Shown one piece after another: positions 24,932 through 35,400 of a DNA stretch of 64,000 bases. Origin of the DNA: Treponema sp. (GTDB lineage: Bacteria > Spirochaetota > Spirochaetia > Treponematales > Treponemataceae); contig JAEDCN010000006.1 in assembly GCA_016294105.1 (NCBI GenBank), positions 38,812 to 102,811 on the forward strand, in the 5' to 3' direction. The position numbers were made by a program, and so were the translations under genes. Below the pieces are notes generated by a model. That model saw only the letters and a program-made list of their open reading frames with translations. It was not told the DNA's origin and ran no database searches. Position 1 is the stretch's first letter. The number at the start of each line of letters is the position of its first letter.

Positions 24932-27845
24932 TCTGATTATCTCCAGAAACTACAGGTTTTATGCGCTTTGGTGGATGAGGTGGAATGTACACATTCTCCT
25001 CCAACTCCACATCTTCTTCTTCAAAGGGCTCCACGTCAGGCAGGGTTGATCCACCACCGGCACCTTCGTTTTCAAGCCTGATGGTAATAACCTTACTTAC
25101 ACCAGACTCCTCCATGGTAACACCCAGCATGGTTCCAGCACCAGAAACAGTCTTCTTGTTGTGGGTAATAACGATGTACTGGCTTACATTGGCAAAATCT
25201 CGGAGAGTATGGATAAATCGCAATACGTTCTGCTCGTCCAAGGCGGCATCAATCTCATCCAAGAGACAGAAGGGAGAGGGACGAACCATATAGGTGGCAA
25301 ACAGCAGAGCTACCGCCGTCATGGTTTTTTCTCCACCAGACAAGAGGGCAATGTTTTCCAGCTTTTTTCCAGGAGGCTGAGCAAAGATGTCGATACCGGA
25401 CTCAAGCACATTCTGGGGATTTACCAGCCGAAGCTCTGCCCTACCACCACCAAAGAGACGGCGGAACATATTATGGAAGTTCTTTTTGATCTTGTTGTAG
25501 GTGGCCAAGAAAAGCTCCGTGGATTCAGCTCGAATTTCCTCAGTAATGCGCTGCAGGTCATCCTTTGCCTTTTGTAAATCTGCAATTTGACCAGAAAGGA
25601 ATTCATAACGTTCCTTTGTTTCTGCAAATTCTTCTGGGGCAGAAAGGTTTACGTTGCCCAAGTCCTTCATGGACTGACGAGCCTTTGCCAGCTTTTCCCG
25701 CAATTCGGCAGTGGGAACGGTAATGGTGTACATCCGCTCCTCAAATTCCATTAAGTCACGGGAATGGTTCTCTCGGAAATTTTCCTTTACGTTACGAATA
25801 TCTGTTTCAATAGTGGCTAAGTCTAGACTGTATTTTTCCACCAAAGCCTGACTTTTTGACAATTCAGCAGCCTTCTTTTGCACCGCTTCCTTCTTACCAG
25901 AAACATCACTGTTGCGAGAAGAAATTTCCTTTTCCAAAGACTGCAACTCGGAAGTCATGGCAATTCCCTTTCGCTCGATGGAGGCAATCTCACCTTCCAG
26001 CTCCAAAAGCTGCTGGTGAATATCTTCGAACCTGTCCTTTTCTGCAAACAGCTCGTTTTCAACCTCTCGCAGGGCAGCTTCCTCTGAGGCAAGGTTACGA
26101 CGCAGCAACCTGATTTTATCCTCTGCAGACTGAATGTGGGTCTGCATCTGAGCCTTTTGGATACGAAGCTCCTCCAAGGTGGCTCGATACTCATCGATTT
26201 TTCCCACCAAGCTGGCATTCTCGCTTTTAAGCTCAGCAATTTTTTCCCGCAATCCTTCCTGACGCTCCTGAATCTGCACAATTTCTCTGTCGATGGAGCG
26301 CTTCTTTGTGATAATTCCTTCTGGAGCAAGAAAATCGTCGATAAACTGAGGCGTGGAGTCAATATATTTGGTTAGGGCTTCCTTCAGTTGTTGTAGCAAG
26401 GATTCAATTTCTACAAAGGAATCAAAGCCTGTTTTGCTGAATTTTCCTGCATCAGAGCTAGAGGGATTAGATATAGCGGCAAAATCGCTGAAAATATTTT
26501 TACGACCAGTGGCTAAGGCCAACAGCTTGCCTAAAAGGCTATCCACCTGCTCCCGTGCACTGGCACAGGCTGCAGCAGAATAACCTGCATCCTTGAGGCG
26601 GGAATCCAATTCTGTAACGATATCTTCTGTAATGGACTCCAAATCCTTCCGGAAATCCACGGCTTGCAGAGCCAGCTCCTGAATGGTTTTTTCGTGTTGG
26701 GCCGCCTGACGATCATTTTCTGTAATGCGGCTGCTGGCAAGGTTGATGTTCTCCTCAAAGGAGGAAATGTTCTTACCTACCTCTTCAATACGGCGACGCT
26801 GCTGATGAAGACCAGCCTCCTGCTCATCAATATCTTCCTGCAGGGTTTCGATTTGTTCGGTTAAAAATGACTGGCGACCTTCCAGCTGAGTAAGCTTTTG
26901 CTTGATTTCACCTTGACGCTGGTTCAACTGCTTGGCCTGCTGGTCCTTGCCGTTTTTTTCGATGGCAAGACCATGGATTTGTTTTTCCAGCTCCACCAAG
27001 CGGTTTTCCATGGCATTGACTTCTTCCATGTTTTCCGACAAAGAAGCGTTGATGGCATCAATTTCTTGACTGACTGTTTCTCGCAGCTGGGAAGCCTTTT
27101 CCAGTTCCTTTGTTTTATGCTCCTGGTCCACCAAAAAGCCTTTGAGACGCAGTAGCTGGATATCCAGCTCAAAGTTAAAAATGTCATCACGGAGACTACG
27201 GCAGGCAATGGCCTTGTCTGACTGCACCTTCAGCACGTCATAGGAGCGCTTTACCTCTCCTAAAATGCCTTCAATTTGGCGCATGTTTTCTTCTGTTCGC
27301 TCCAACCGACGCTCAGCCTCCGCCCGCTTTACCTTGAAACGAGTAATACCGGCAGCTTCTTCAAAAAGATAGCGGCGATCCTCAGGCTTGCTGGAAAGGA
27401 TTTGGTCAATCTTCCCCTGCTCCATTACTGAATAGGCAGCCTTTCCTACACCAGTATCCCAGAAAAGCTCTCGAATATCCTTGAGCTTTACCTGGGCATT
27501 GTTGATGTAGTACTCACTTTCACCTGAACGATAAAGACGACGTTTAATAGTAATTTCGCTGATGTCTAGGGGCAAAAGCATCTTTTCGTTGGCAATGGTA
27601 AGGGTGACTTCTGCCACGTTCAAGGCCTTGCGGGTTTCTGTACCGTTAAAGATAATGTCTTCCATCTTTTCGGCACGCATATTTTTTGAACTCTGCTCAC
27701 CTAAAACCCATTTTACAGCGTCTACTACGTTGCTTTTTCCACAACCATTGGGTCCCACCAAGGCAGTAATTCCATCGGAAAATTCTATTCTAGTACGATC
27801 AACAAATGATTTAAAGCCAAAAATCTCGAGACTTTTTAGAAACAC
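24918..27845 (-). CDS. smc: Chromosome partition protein Smc
   Basis: Start assigned to GTG 27845 (MFLKSLEIFGFKSF), which has AGAGG at the right distance; an in-frame ATG 14 codons upstream is not typical of Smc. 975 residues, somewhat short for the family (about 1150-1190). Walker A is GPNGCGKSN, the coiled-coil arms flank a hinge around residues 440-540, the signature is LLSGGEKTMTAVALLFA and Walker B is FCLLDEIDAALDEQN. It organises and segregates the chromosome with ScpA/ScpB, which are not in the window. A large terminator-like hairpin ends 26 nt before the start. Confidence 0.95.
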   Translation of the reverse strand: MFLKSLEIFGFKSFVDRTRIEFSDGITALVGPNGCGKSNVVDAVKWVLGEQSSKNMRAEKMEDIIFNGTETRKALNVAEVTLTIANEKMLLPLDISEITIKRRLYRSGESEYYINNAQVKLKDIRELFWDTGVGKAAYSVMEQGKIDQILSSKPEDRRYLFEEAAGITRFKVKRAEAERRLERTEENMRQIEGILGEVKRSYDVLKVQSDKAIACRSLRDDIFNFELDIQLLRLKGFLVDQEHKTKELEKASQLRETVSQEIDAINASLSENMEEVNAMENRLVELEKQIHGLAIEKNGKDQQAKQLNQRQGEIKQKLTQLEGRQSFLTEQIETLQEDIDEQEAGLHQQRRRIEEVGKNISSFEENINLASSRITENDRQAAQHEKTIQELALQAVDFRKDLESITEDIVTELDSRLKDAGYSAAACASAREQVDSLLGKLLALATGRKNIFSDFAAISNPSSSDAGKFSKTGFDSFVEIESLLQQLKEALTKYIDSTPQFIDDFLAPEGIITKKRSIDREIVQIQERQEGLREKIAELKSENASLVGKIDEYRATLEELRIQKAQMQTHIQSAEDKIRLLRRNLASEEAALREVENELFAEKDRFEDIHQQLLELEGEIASIERKGIAMTSELQSLEKEISSRNSDVSGKKEAVQKKAAELSKSQALVEKYSLDLATIETDIRNVKENFRENHSRDLMEFEERMYTITVPTAELREKLAKARQSMKDLGNVNLSAPEEFAETKERYEFLSGQIADLQKAKDDLQRITEEIRAESTELFLATYNKIKKNFHNMFRRLFGGGRAELRLVNPQNVLESGIDIFAQPPGKKLENIALLSGGEKTMTAVALLFATYMVRPSPFCLLDEIDAALDEQNVLRFIHTLRDFANVSQYIVITHNKKTVSGAGTMLGVTMEESGVSKVITIRLENEGAGGGSTLPDVEPFEEEDVELEENVYIPPHPPKRIKPVVSGDNQNEST

Positions 27846-27870
27846 ATGAACCTCTAAGAAAAAAATCGGG

Positions 27871-27966
27871 CCAAAAAAATTAGCCAAAACCAGTCTATCT
27901 ATTTTTGTGTGAACTAATTACACGAAGGTAATTTTCACACATAGAATAGATTGTACCAGTTTTGGC
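27871..27966 (-). terminator. Large terminator-like hairpin before smc
   Basis: Outer arms GCCAAAAC / GTTTTGGC (27966-27959 and 27890-27883 on the minus strand) enclose further paired segments, including TGTGTGAA/TTCACACA and AATTAC/GTAATT (27906-27941), and are followed by TAATTTTTTT (27882-27873). It should terminate the barrel-protein operon, yet the smc ribosome-binding site follows within about 20 nt. Confidence 0.6.
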
Positions 27967-27987
27967 CAATGCTTTCAATATCAATAG

Positions 27988-29136
27988 TTAATAATAGAAG
28001 GCCAAGGAGAAGGCTCCATGCACCTGGGGGGAAGATCCAGGATCTAATCCCTTTTCCTTACCATACAAAGACATGGACATGTGGAAGGGGCCAAGGTCAA
28101 TACCCAATCCTCCAGCGAGGTAGGGGCCTGTCATACCAAAGCGCAATGCAATGGTCTTGAACAGAATGGCTTCCATACCGACAGAAAGATCCAGCAAGGG
28201 ATGGGGCAGGAAAATAGCCTTCTCCCGATTAAATAGCTTGGTAATATTGGCATAATCCACATAGACGGCAAAGGAGGTAAGCACCTTCTCCAGCACACCG
28301 GTGGGAACCTGAACGCCAAGCCCAAGGGTTAAGTCTCCAGATTGGAGGAATTTTTTCCACTCACCATTGTTGGAGAAGGACATGGAGGAAATTGCACCCA
28401 GATTCTTATCCATTCCAAGATAGAGATCCTTCCAAACAGCTGATATAGACAGAATATCCCATACATTGTAGGTTGCACCTATATCAAAACCCATACCTAA
28501 TGTCATAAAGGCAGGCAATGTAGAAAAATCTATGGAGGTAAGCCCGGTTACAGAGCCCTGATGATAGATACCAAATCTACCCAAAAGCTCTGCGGTAATT
28601 CCCAAGGATACCTTGTGGATCCCCTCATCGATGATGGGACAAGAAAAGCCTCCCACCAAGAACAAATCTCCACCAGCCGTTGCCGTCATTGAAGATACAG
28701 AGGGAAGGTCTGCACGAACAAAAACATTATTATATAAACCAATTCCCCAGTTGTTTGCTACCACGGAAAAGGTTAAGGGCAGCATAATATCACCATCCAT
28801 GTAAATTCCATTGCTGCCTTTTAAAAGTTCCACCAAGGTGTTCACAATATTTGTATTGCCATTACTTTTTACCATGTCAAAAAGCATACGAGGAGCCTTG
28901 GGAGGAAGACCTAAATCAAAGGCTAAGGTTGGTAAAAAAACCTGTTTTCCACTGAACATCATGCCACTAGGATTGTTCAACATCACAAAGGGCTGGTCAA
29001 AATCGCAGAGGTAGCTTTTACCCATGCCAGAGGAACGAACATCCACCACTGTGGGAGCGAAAAAATCTACAGCAGAAACAGCATACGATACGATTACTGA
29101 AAAAAGCATAAGACAGGCGAGACGTTTCATTTTCAT
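27988..29136 (-). CDS. Outer-membrane beta-barrel protein (treponemal FadL/porin-like type)
   Basis: 382 residues. Signal peptide MKMKRLACLMLFSVIVSYAVSA with cleavage after VSA. The mature part alternates amphipathic strands and glycine-rich turns (FQSGDLTLGLGVQVPTG-like, LRFGMTGPYLAGGLGIDLG) and ends with aromatic residues FYY, typical of barrels folded by BAM. The FDQPFVMLNNPSGMMF segment near the N-terminus resembles FadL-like or PorV-like treponemal proteins. The start shares a base with the upstream stop (TAATG), so it is coupled to the lipoprotein gene. Confidence 0.75.
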   Translation of the reverse strand: MKMKRLACLMLFSVIVSYAVSAVDFFAPTVVDVRSSGMGKSYLCDFDQPFVMLNNPSGMMFSGKQVFLPTLAFDLGLPPKAPRMLFDMVKSNGNTNIVNTLVELLKGSNGIYMDGDIMLPLTFSVVANNWGIGLYNNVFVRADLPSVSSMTATAGGDLFLVGGFSCPIIDEGIHKVSLGITAELLGRFGIYHQGSVTGLTSIDFSTLPAFMTLGMGFDIGATYNVWDILSISAVWKDLYLGMDKNLGAISSMSFSNNGEWKKFLQSGDLTLGLGVQVPTGVLEKVLTSFAVYVDYANITKLFNREKAIFLPHPLLDLSVGMEAILFKTIALRFGMTGPYLAGGLGIDLGPFHMSMSLYGKEKGLDPGSSPQVHGAFSLAFYY

Positions 29137-29900
29137 TACTGTCCACCCTTCATTTTATCCAGAAGGTCTGAAATAGTAAAACCACCAATACCAACACCTT
29201 CTGCCGCATCCTTTCTCTCTCCTGTTAAAACATCTGCTACACCCATAGCGGCAGTGAGGGCAGATGCAGATTCTGAAGAAAATCCTCTACCTTTCAGCTT
29301 GTTTTCAAAGTCAACTTGATCAAAATTTCCATTTACATTTTTTGCAATATCTTGAAAGGCAGTTATCTTCTCTTTGAAAGAAGAACCTTTACCAGATTCT
29401 GTTTTTACAGTATTCACAATGAGGCTGGCAGCACTAAAGGCAAGGGTGGAAGCATCAGTTGTTTTCAGAATTTCTTTATCTTGCAAAACAGTTTCTAATG
29501 CCTTGGTGTTTATAGCAGGAGCACCTTGACTCAAGGAATCCATAATAGTAGCAAAATCCATGCTCTTGTCACCATTGGTAAGCTGTTCCACCACATCTCC
29601 CAACTGAGAAACGGGAAGAATGGCACTAACACCTGCATTCAAAAGCTTTTCCTTGTCATCTTTAGATAAGTCCTTAATTTCGTCTTGATTACGACCAGCC
29701 AACTCGTTCAATACATCGGCTACAATTTTAGGATCTGAGGACATTTTATCCACATTTCTTGCCAAATCATCAGTGGACATAGAACCGATGACACCAGAAA
29801 TATCTCTGGAAAAACTGTATAATGGCTTGGAAAAGAATTCACAAGATATCATAAGACAAACAAGCACTAAAGAAGTGAAGAAAAAAACAAATTTTTTCAA
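29136..29900 (-). CDS. Putative lipoprotein, function unknown
   Basis: 254 residues. N-terminus MKKFVFFFTSLVLVCLMISC is a lipoprotein signal with Cys20. The mature part is mainly helical and polar (VADVLNELAGRNQDEIKDL, ASALTAAMGVADVLTGERKD), with no recognised domain. AAGGAGG precedes the start. Coupled by TAATG to the barrel-protein gene, suggesting the two work together at the outer membrane. Confidence 0.75.
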   Translation of the reverse strand: MKKFVFFFTSLVLVCLMISCEFFSKPLYSFSRDISGVIGSMSTDDLARNVDKMSSDPKIVADVLNELAGRNQDEIKDLSKDDKEKLLNAGVSAILPVSQLGDVVEQLTNGDKSMDFATIMDSLSQGAPAINTKALETVLQDKEILKTTDASTLAFSAASLIVNTVKTESGKGSSFKEKITAFQDIAKNVNGNFDQVDFENKLKGRGFSSESASALTAAMGVADVLTGERKDAAEGVGIGGFTISDLLDKMKGGQ

Positions 29901-29970
29901 CTTGTGCCTCCTTAATCATCTAATTATAACAAAAAAAAATTGAAACAACAACGCAAATAAAGAAAAAAAG

Positions 29971-30010
29971 TAAAAAAAACTGGCACCAGGAGATTTTTTC
30001 CAATGCCAGT
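29971..30010 (-). terminator. Terminator of ferritin gene
   Basis: On the minus strand ACTGGCA (30010-30004) pairs with TGCCAGT (29985-29979) and is followed by a T-run (29978-29972). It lies 20 nt after the ferritin stop. Confidence 0.75.
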
Positions 30011-30030
30011 GTAAAAAACTCAAATACAAA

Positions 30031-30543
30031 CTACAGTGTTAGGCTTGGAGCTGCATAGGTGCGACTTCCCAAGTCTGCATCCAGCAGGTAGAGAGAGCGA
30101 GCGTCGCCGCCAAAAAGCTCCATCTTGGAAATCAATTCGTGGGTATTGGCTTCTTCTTCACCCTGCTCCTTTACGAACCAGTCCAAGAACTGCATGGTGC
30201 GATAATCCTTCAGCTGTTCTGCAGCGGAATAAATCTCGTTGATGGCGGCTGTTACGCCACATTCGTGGGCCAGTGCAAAGTGCAGGGGATCATCCAGCTT
30301 TTCGTAGGTCTTGTTGGGGCGGGAAATGGAATCCAATTCTACAAGCTCGTTGTTGTTGTGCAGGTACTGATACATCAACATTCCGTGGTCCCGTTCTTCC
30401 TGAGCCTGGATTTTGAACCAGTTGGCAAATCCCTTCAAGCCTTTGTGCTCGTAGTAGTTAGCAAAGTCAAGGTAAAGATAGGCAGAAAAAAATTCATTGT
30501 TTACCTGCTTAGTAATCAATGATACGATCTTTGGATCAAGCAT
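30031..30543 (-). CDS. ftnA: Non-haem ferritin
   Basis: 170 residues, standard bacterial ferritin length. Ferroxidase-centre ligands appear in NEFFSAYLYLDFANYYEHKG (Glu17), QAQEERDHGMLMYQYLHNN (Glu/His pair), ALAHECGVTAAINEIY and FVKEQGEEEANTHELISKM. It oxidises and stores iron, limiting Fenton chemistry. Strong GGAGGT site before ATG 30543. The divergent gap with rex carries a 13-bp palindrome that could be an operator. Confidence 0.96.
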   Translation of the reverse strand: MLDPKIVSLITKQVNNEFFSAYLYLDFANYYEHKGLKGFANWFKIQAQEERDHGMLMYQYLHNNNELVELDSISRPNKTYEKLDDPLHFALAHECGVTAAINEIYSAAEQLKDYRTMQFLDWFVKEQGEEEANTHELISKMELFGGDARSLYLLDADLGSRTYAAPSLTL

Positions 30544-30588
30544 TATATACCTCCGATAAAATAATAAAGAAACAGTTTTGCATATTGC

Positions 30589-30601
30589 CAGAACTGTTCT
30601 G
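30589..30601. promoter_or_regulatory. 13-bp palindrome upstream of ftnA
   Basis: CAGAAC-T-GTTCTG is a perfect palindrome about 46 bp upstream of the ferritin start, where a promoter would be. It does not match the Rex (TTGTGAA..TTCACAA) or Fur consensus, so no regulator is assigned. Confidence 0.35.
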
Positions 30602-30705
30602 TAATTTCTTGATTTAAATATATCCTTCTATAAGAATAAATGCAAGGTCAAAACGAACAATTACTCCATTCTAATGATTCAACCTATATCTATAAAAAAA
30701 TATAC

Positions 30706-30734
30706 TTCACAAATAATTCGTTCTGTTATATAAT
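30706..30734 (+). promoter_or_regulatory. Promoter of rex (leaderless type)
   Basis: TTCACA (30706-30711), 17 bp, TATAAT (30729-30734), then 6 nt to ATG 30741. The -35 lies in TTCACAA, one half of the Rex operator consensus, so weak autoregulation is conceivable but no full operator is present. Confidence 0.65.
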
Positions 30735-30740
30735 GGAGAT

Positions 30741-31391
30741 ATGGCAAAGCAAAAAATTCCTGCAACGCCTTCTATTCGGCGTTTACCATCATACCTTCAC
30801 CTCATCAAGCAAGTGCACTCAGAAGGTGATGATTTTATCTCTGGTACAGTAATTGCCCAAGAGCTACATCTTGAGCCTATTCAAGTACGAAAGGATTTGG
30901 CTATTACCGGTATTATTGGAAAGCCAAAGCGAGGATATCCTGTAGCACCTCTTATTGCTGCCATTGAGCATTTCCTTAGTTGGGATAACTCAAAGAAAGC
31001 CATAATTGTTGGTGCAGGAAATTTAGCAACGGCTCTCACTGGATATTCCGAATTCCAATATCATGGATTAAATTTTGTTGCAGCCTTTGATAAGGATTCC
31101 AACAAGGTTGGCCAATCCATCCATGATGTACCAGTGTATTCTATCGATGAAATGAAAGAGCGAATTGCAGGCTGTGATGTTTCTCTGGCAATTCTTACTG
31201 TTCCTTCCACCTTTGCTCAGGAAACAGCTGACATCATTGTAAAATCTGGCATAAAGGCTATATGGAACTTTACTAATGCAAAGCTCAAGCTCCCAGAAGA
31301 TGTGGTTTGCCAGCAAGAGGATTTAACTTCTGGCTATGCCATGCTCTGTGTCATGATGGATTCCAAGAGAGAAAAAATCGTACAAGAATGA
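30741..31391 (+). CDS. rex: Redox-sensing transcriptional repressor Rex
   Basis: 216 residues. An N-terminal winged helix (PSIRRLPSYLHLIKQ through QVRKDLAITGIIGKPKRGY, the recognition helix and wing) is followed by a Rossmann NAD(H)-binding domain with IIVGAGNLATALTGYSEF and FVAAFDKDSNKVGQ. Rex represses fermentation and electron-transfer genes until NADH rises. Start ATG 30741 follows the -10 box by 6 nt. An ATGA overlap couples it to the methyltransferase. Confidence 0.95.
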   Translation: MAKQKIPATPSIRRLPSYLHLIKQVHSEGDDFISGTVIAQELHLEPIQVRKDLAITGIIGKPKRGYPVAPLIAAIEHFLSWDNSKKAIIVGAGNLATALTGYSEFQYHGLNFVAAFDKDSNKVGQSIHDVPVYSIDEMKERIAGCDVSLAILTVPSTFAQETADIIVKSGIKAIWNFTNAKLKLPEDVVCQQEDLTSGYAMLCVMMDSKREKIVQE

Positions 31392-32437
31392 GTTACGAAT
31401 CTTCTTCAGCAAATTATTCTCCTGAAAAAACTGAGTATCAGGCTCAGTTATTGAAAAATCGTCTTACGAAGCGTTTTCAGCATTTGAAAAAATGGGCACG
31501 ACGCAGTGATGTGGGTTGTTATCGCCTCTACGACAAGGATATTCCAGAAATTCCTCTTGCCATTGACATTTTCTTTATGCAGGAATCTCCTTCTGCCAGT
31601 GAGGCTGAAACATACCTACGAATCTATCTGTACCAGCGGCCCTACGAAAAGGATGAAAAAGAAGAGACTGCATGGCTTGAAGCCATGATTCAAGCTGCAG
31701 CCCAAGTGGTGGGGGTTTCCCAAGATAAGGTGGTAGCAAAAACAAGAATGCGTCAGCGAGGAAGCGACCAGTACGAAAAGCAGGAAACCCAGGATTCCAT
31801 TACGGGGATTGTGCAGGAGCAAGGCCACAAATTTTTTGTGAACCTGAGCAATTATCTTGACACAGGGCTTTTTATGGATCACCGTCCCCTACGTAAGATT
31901 GTGGAACAAGAGGCTCAGGGAAAAGCTGTGCTGAACCTTTTTTGTTACACCGCATCCTTTTCTGTCTACGCTGCAGCAGGTGGAGCCAGCCGAGTTGATT
32001 CTGTTGACCTTTCTAACACCTATCTTGCCTGGGGAGAAAAGAATTTTTCTTTGAACGGCTTTACTGATACCGAAAAATACCGCTTTACCCGAAGCGATGT
32101 GGCCCAGTTTTTGAAGGATAGCCGAGACAGCTGGGACATCATTGTGCTGGATCCCCCAACCTTTTCCAACTCAAAGAAAACAAAGGATACCTTGGACATA
32201 AACCGAGACTGGCCCAAACTAGTGAATGTCGCTATACAGCATCTTAATCCCGGTGGAACCTTGTATTTTTCTACCAACAGCCGTCAGCTCCACTTTGATG
32301 AAGGTCTTTTAAAACTACCCGCAAAGGAAAATGATGGGGCTCAGCTTGCGGTAAAGGATATTACCGCCGCCACCATTCCAGAGGATTTTAGAAACCAAAA
32401 GATTCACCGTTGCTGGAAAATCACCCTGCCAAAATAA
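31388..32437 (+). CDS. Class I SAM-dependent rRNA methyltransferase, RlmK (RlmL C-terminal) type
   Basis: 349 residues from ATG 31388, which overlaps the rex stop as ATGA; a longer frame from 31307 lies inside rex and is rejected. The N-terminal RKRFQHLKKWARRSD-like segment and GLFMDHRPLR are typical of RlmK. The SAM fold has VLNLFCYTASFSVYAAAGGA, VDSVDLSNTYLAW, and IIVLDPPTFSNSKKT with the DPP catalytic loop, then GGTLYFSTNSR. RlmK makes m7G2069 in 23S rRNA. Confidence 0.88.
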   Translation: MSYESSSANYSPEKTEYQAQLLKNRLTKRFQHLKKWARRSDVGCYRLYDKDIPEIPLAIDIFFMQESPSASEAETYLRIYLYQRPYEKDEKEETAWLEAMIQAAAQVVGVSQDKVVAKTRMRQRGSDQYEKQETQDSITGIVQEQGHKFFVNLSNYLDTGLFMDHRPLRKIVEQEAQGKAVLNLFCYTASFSVYAAAGGASRVDSVDLSNTYLAWGEKNFSLNGFTDTEKYRFTRSDVAQFLKDSRDSWDIIVLDPPTFSNSKKTKDTLDINRDWPKLVNVAIQHLNPGGTLYFSTNSRQLHFDEGLLKLPAKENDGAQLAVKDITAATIPEDFRNQKIHRCWKITLPK

Positions 32438-32458
32438 GTGGACAAAGTTGCTTGCTGA

Positions 32459-35400
32459 TTAGTTCAGCTGGGTCATGAGCTCCACAGTGCAGGCAGCGGT
32501 GGCTAGATTGATTTTTTCTTCCAAAAGCTTCACCTCCTCTGTAATCTTTTCGATTCTGGTTTGAAGCACCTCTCTTTGGGAGCCGTAGCCAGATTCTAGT
32601 AATTGAAGTTTTTGATCCAGCTGTGACTGTGCCGTTTGGATTTTTAGCTCCTGATACTGGATTTTTAAGGTGGCCATGGTCATGGCGTTTATCTGGCGAG
32701 AAAGCTCCAGCTTGATGGCAGAACGAGATTGTTCTAGGTCAAGCTCTGCATCTTTGAGCTGGGAAGTGCTGCGTTTCAGCTGGTTCAGTTTTTTGCCGCC
32801 ATCCCATACCGTTGTCTTGATGCCCAGGGTAATGTTTGCCACCAGATCCTGATTCAAATCGCTTTCTCCCTTGAATAATTTTTCCATGTTGCCATTCACG
32901 CCAAAGGAAATCTGCAGTGCAATGTCAGGCTTGCCGTAGATGCTGCCAGATGCCACCTTACGACCATATTCGGCGGCTTGATAAAGCTTTTCCAAAATGG
33001 CCAAGGATTCCTGGGCTGGATTCAGGGCAGCTACTTCCAAAAGGGCTGAATCTTGTTGAGACAGTTCTTGGAAAGTCTCGTAAAATCCCTGACTCTGGGG
33101 AATATGCAGGATTTGGGAGCCGTCCAGTTGTGGCAAACCAGTTAATTCACGGAGGTCTTGGAGAATCACAGAGGTATTGTGACGAATTTGCTGAAGGCTC
33201 AGGGGAATAAGGGCCTCTTGGGTCTGAGCTTCCAGTACCGCTTGCTCCAGCACCACTCCTTGGTTTTGTGCTGCCACCGTCAAGGTCACCAGTTCCTGAG
33301 CATACTGCTGCTGTTGAGACAGCAAGGCTTCCATTTGGGAAAGAAGACTTAGGGCGGTGATTTGAGCCTTGAGGGAGGCAGTCTTTTGTTTTTTGAGTGA
33401 AGTCAACTGTAACTGGCGAACGGCCTCCACTGCAGAAAAAATCTTTACGCTGTTGGAAATTTTTCCCCAGGTAAAAATGGGCTGCTGCAAGTCCAGCTGA
33501 AAGCTATAGCCAAAGGTGGGCATACCGTCAAACACCTTTATGTCAGTGTTGGGAAGAGGAACTTGAACCACCTGCATTGTGGGAGGGGTTGCAACGGGAA
33601 TGGAGCCAAACTCTCCCTGAGCCAGAGAAATTTCCTTGATGAGGGGATTTGCCATGTAGCTTCCAGCCAAGGTTACATCCACCGTGGGCTGATAGCCTGC
33701 CTTGGCGTCCTTTGTGTCCAGCTGGGCTTGAATTACCGCTTCTCGGGCCTTGTTCAACTCCACATTGTTCAAGTCCATGGCTGCCACCAGGTCGGTAAAG
33801 GAATAAGGTGTGGGCATAGAGGGGAGCTTTTGGGTAAAGCCAGAAGGAGTAGTACACAAAAAGAGGGCGGGAAGCAGCAGCAACATAAGATTTTTTGTGC
33901 CAGAGGCTTTTTTCTTTTGCAGGCTTCCTCGCTCCGTAATGTAGTACAGCACGGGAATGATAAAAAGGGTAATCAAGGTGGAAGTCAGCAAGCCACCAGC
34001 AATAGCCTGTCCCAAGGGTGCGTAAATCTCGGAGCCTTCACCTTTGGCAAGAGCCATGGGAACAACTCCTAGCATGGTGGTGAGGGTTGTCATGAAAATG
34101 GGGCGAAGACGGCTGGCAGAACCAGACACCACGCACTCACGGAGTTCCTCTTCACCTTCAGCCTCATTTCCTGAAGCTTCCTTTTTTTGAGAGGCAAGCC
34201 GTTGCCGCAGCAGGTTGATATAATCCACCAAAATAATTCCATTGTTCACCACCACACCTCCCAGAGAAATTACTCCCAGCAGGGCCACCAAGCTCATGCT
34301 GGAGCGGAACAACATCAAGCCCAGCACCACACCAATAAGACAGAAGGGAATGGTGGCCATAACAATCAAAGGCTGACGGAACCGCTGGAACTGCAAGACC
34401 ATGACGGTGTACACCAAGAACCAGGCAATGGCCAAGGCGGTAATGACAGAAGGCAGAGAGTCACCGATAAGTTCTGTAATTCCTCCCGCCTGGGTGGAAA
34501 TTCCTTGAGGCAAGGGATTGTTTGCAAGCCACTGGTTTGCCCGGCTATCCACCCCTGCCGTGTTTTCAGACACCAGTGTGGCAGACACGGTAATGGTTTT
34601 GGATCGATTCTTGTGGTTGATTTGGGAAATACTTTGCTCCTGACGAAGCTGGCTGATGTTGGACAGGGACACGGGGATTCCCACAGAAGAAATAATCTTC
34701 ACAGAATTAAAATCCTCCAAGGTGATAGCATCATCTGTTTTGTTGGAGTACAGGTGAATGGTATACCGCTTATCACCACTTCTGAATCGGCCTACATCCA
34801 TACCTTGAAACAAAATGGCGCTGGTAATTCCCGCCTCGTAGCTGGTGATTCCCAAGGAGCTCATGTACTCATGAACCATGTCTATAGTTAGGGCTTGGGT
34901 GTCAAAGTTGGTATCCATTTCCACAGACACCACATCCTTATCCTGCTGAAGATAATCTGCAAAGGAAGCGGCTGCATCATACAATTTTTCCATGTCCTCC
35001 CCCACAAAGGTAAGACCATAGCCACCACCACCAGAAACATAGCCCAAAAGCTTGTCAAAACCGCCGTTGGACACCTTTGCTTGCACCCCAGGAATTGAGC
35101 TTGAAATCACCTGCTGCATCTGGAGGATAATTTCATGAATAGAGCGATTTCGTTCAGCCACGGGAACCAGCACCACGTGGATATAGCCCTGATTGCTGGC
35201 AGTCTGACTGCTTCCCACAGATTCCTTCATGCCCACAAAGAATACCGCATCCTGTACCTCTGGCACCTGCTGGTACAATAAAGCTGCCACCTTCTCCATT
35301 TGGACATTGGTGCTGGCCAAGGGATAGCCACCAGGAAATTTCAAATTGATGTAAAAGTCGCTGTTATCGGTAGAAGGAATAAAGGCAATGCCAAGGGAGC

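Noticed and set aside
27900..27945. parS or dif site near smc
   Set aside because: The palindrome does not match the parS consensus TGTTTCACGTGAAACA or a Xer dif arrangement; a terminator explains it better.
30695..30715. Rex operator upstream of rex
   Set aside because: Only one TTCACAA half-site is present; the partner TTGTGAA half at the proper spacing is missing.
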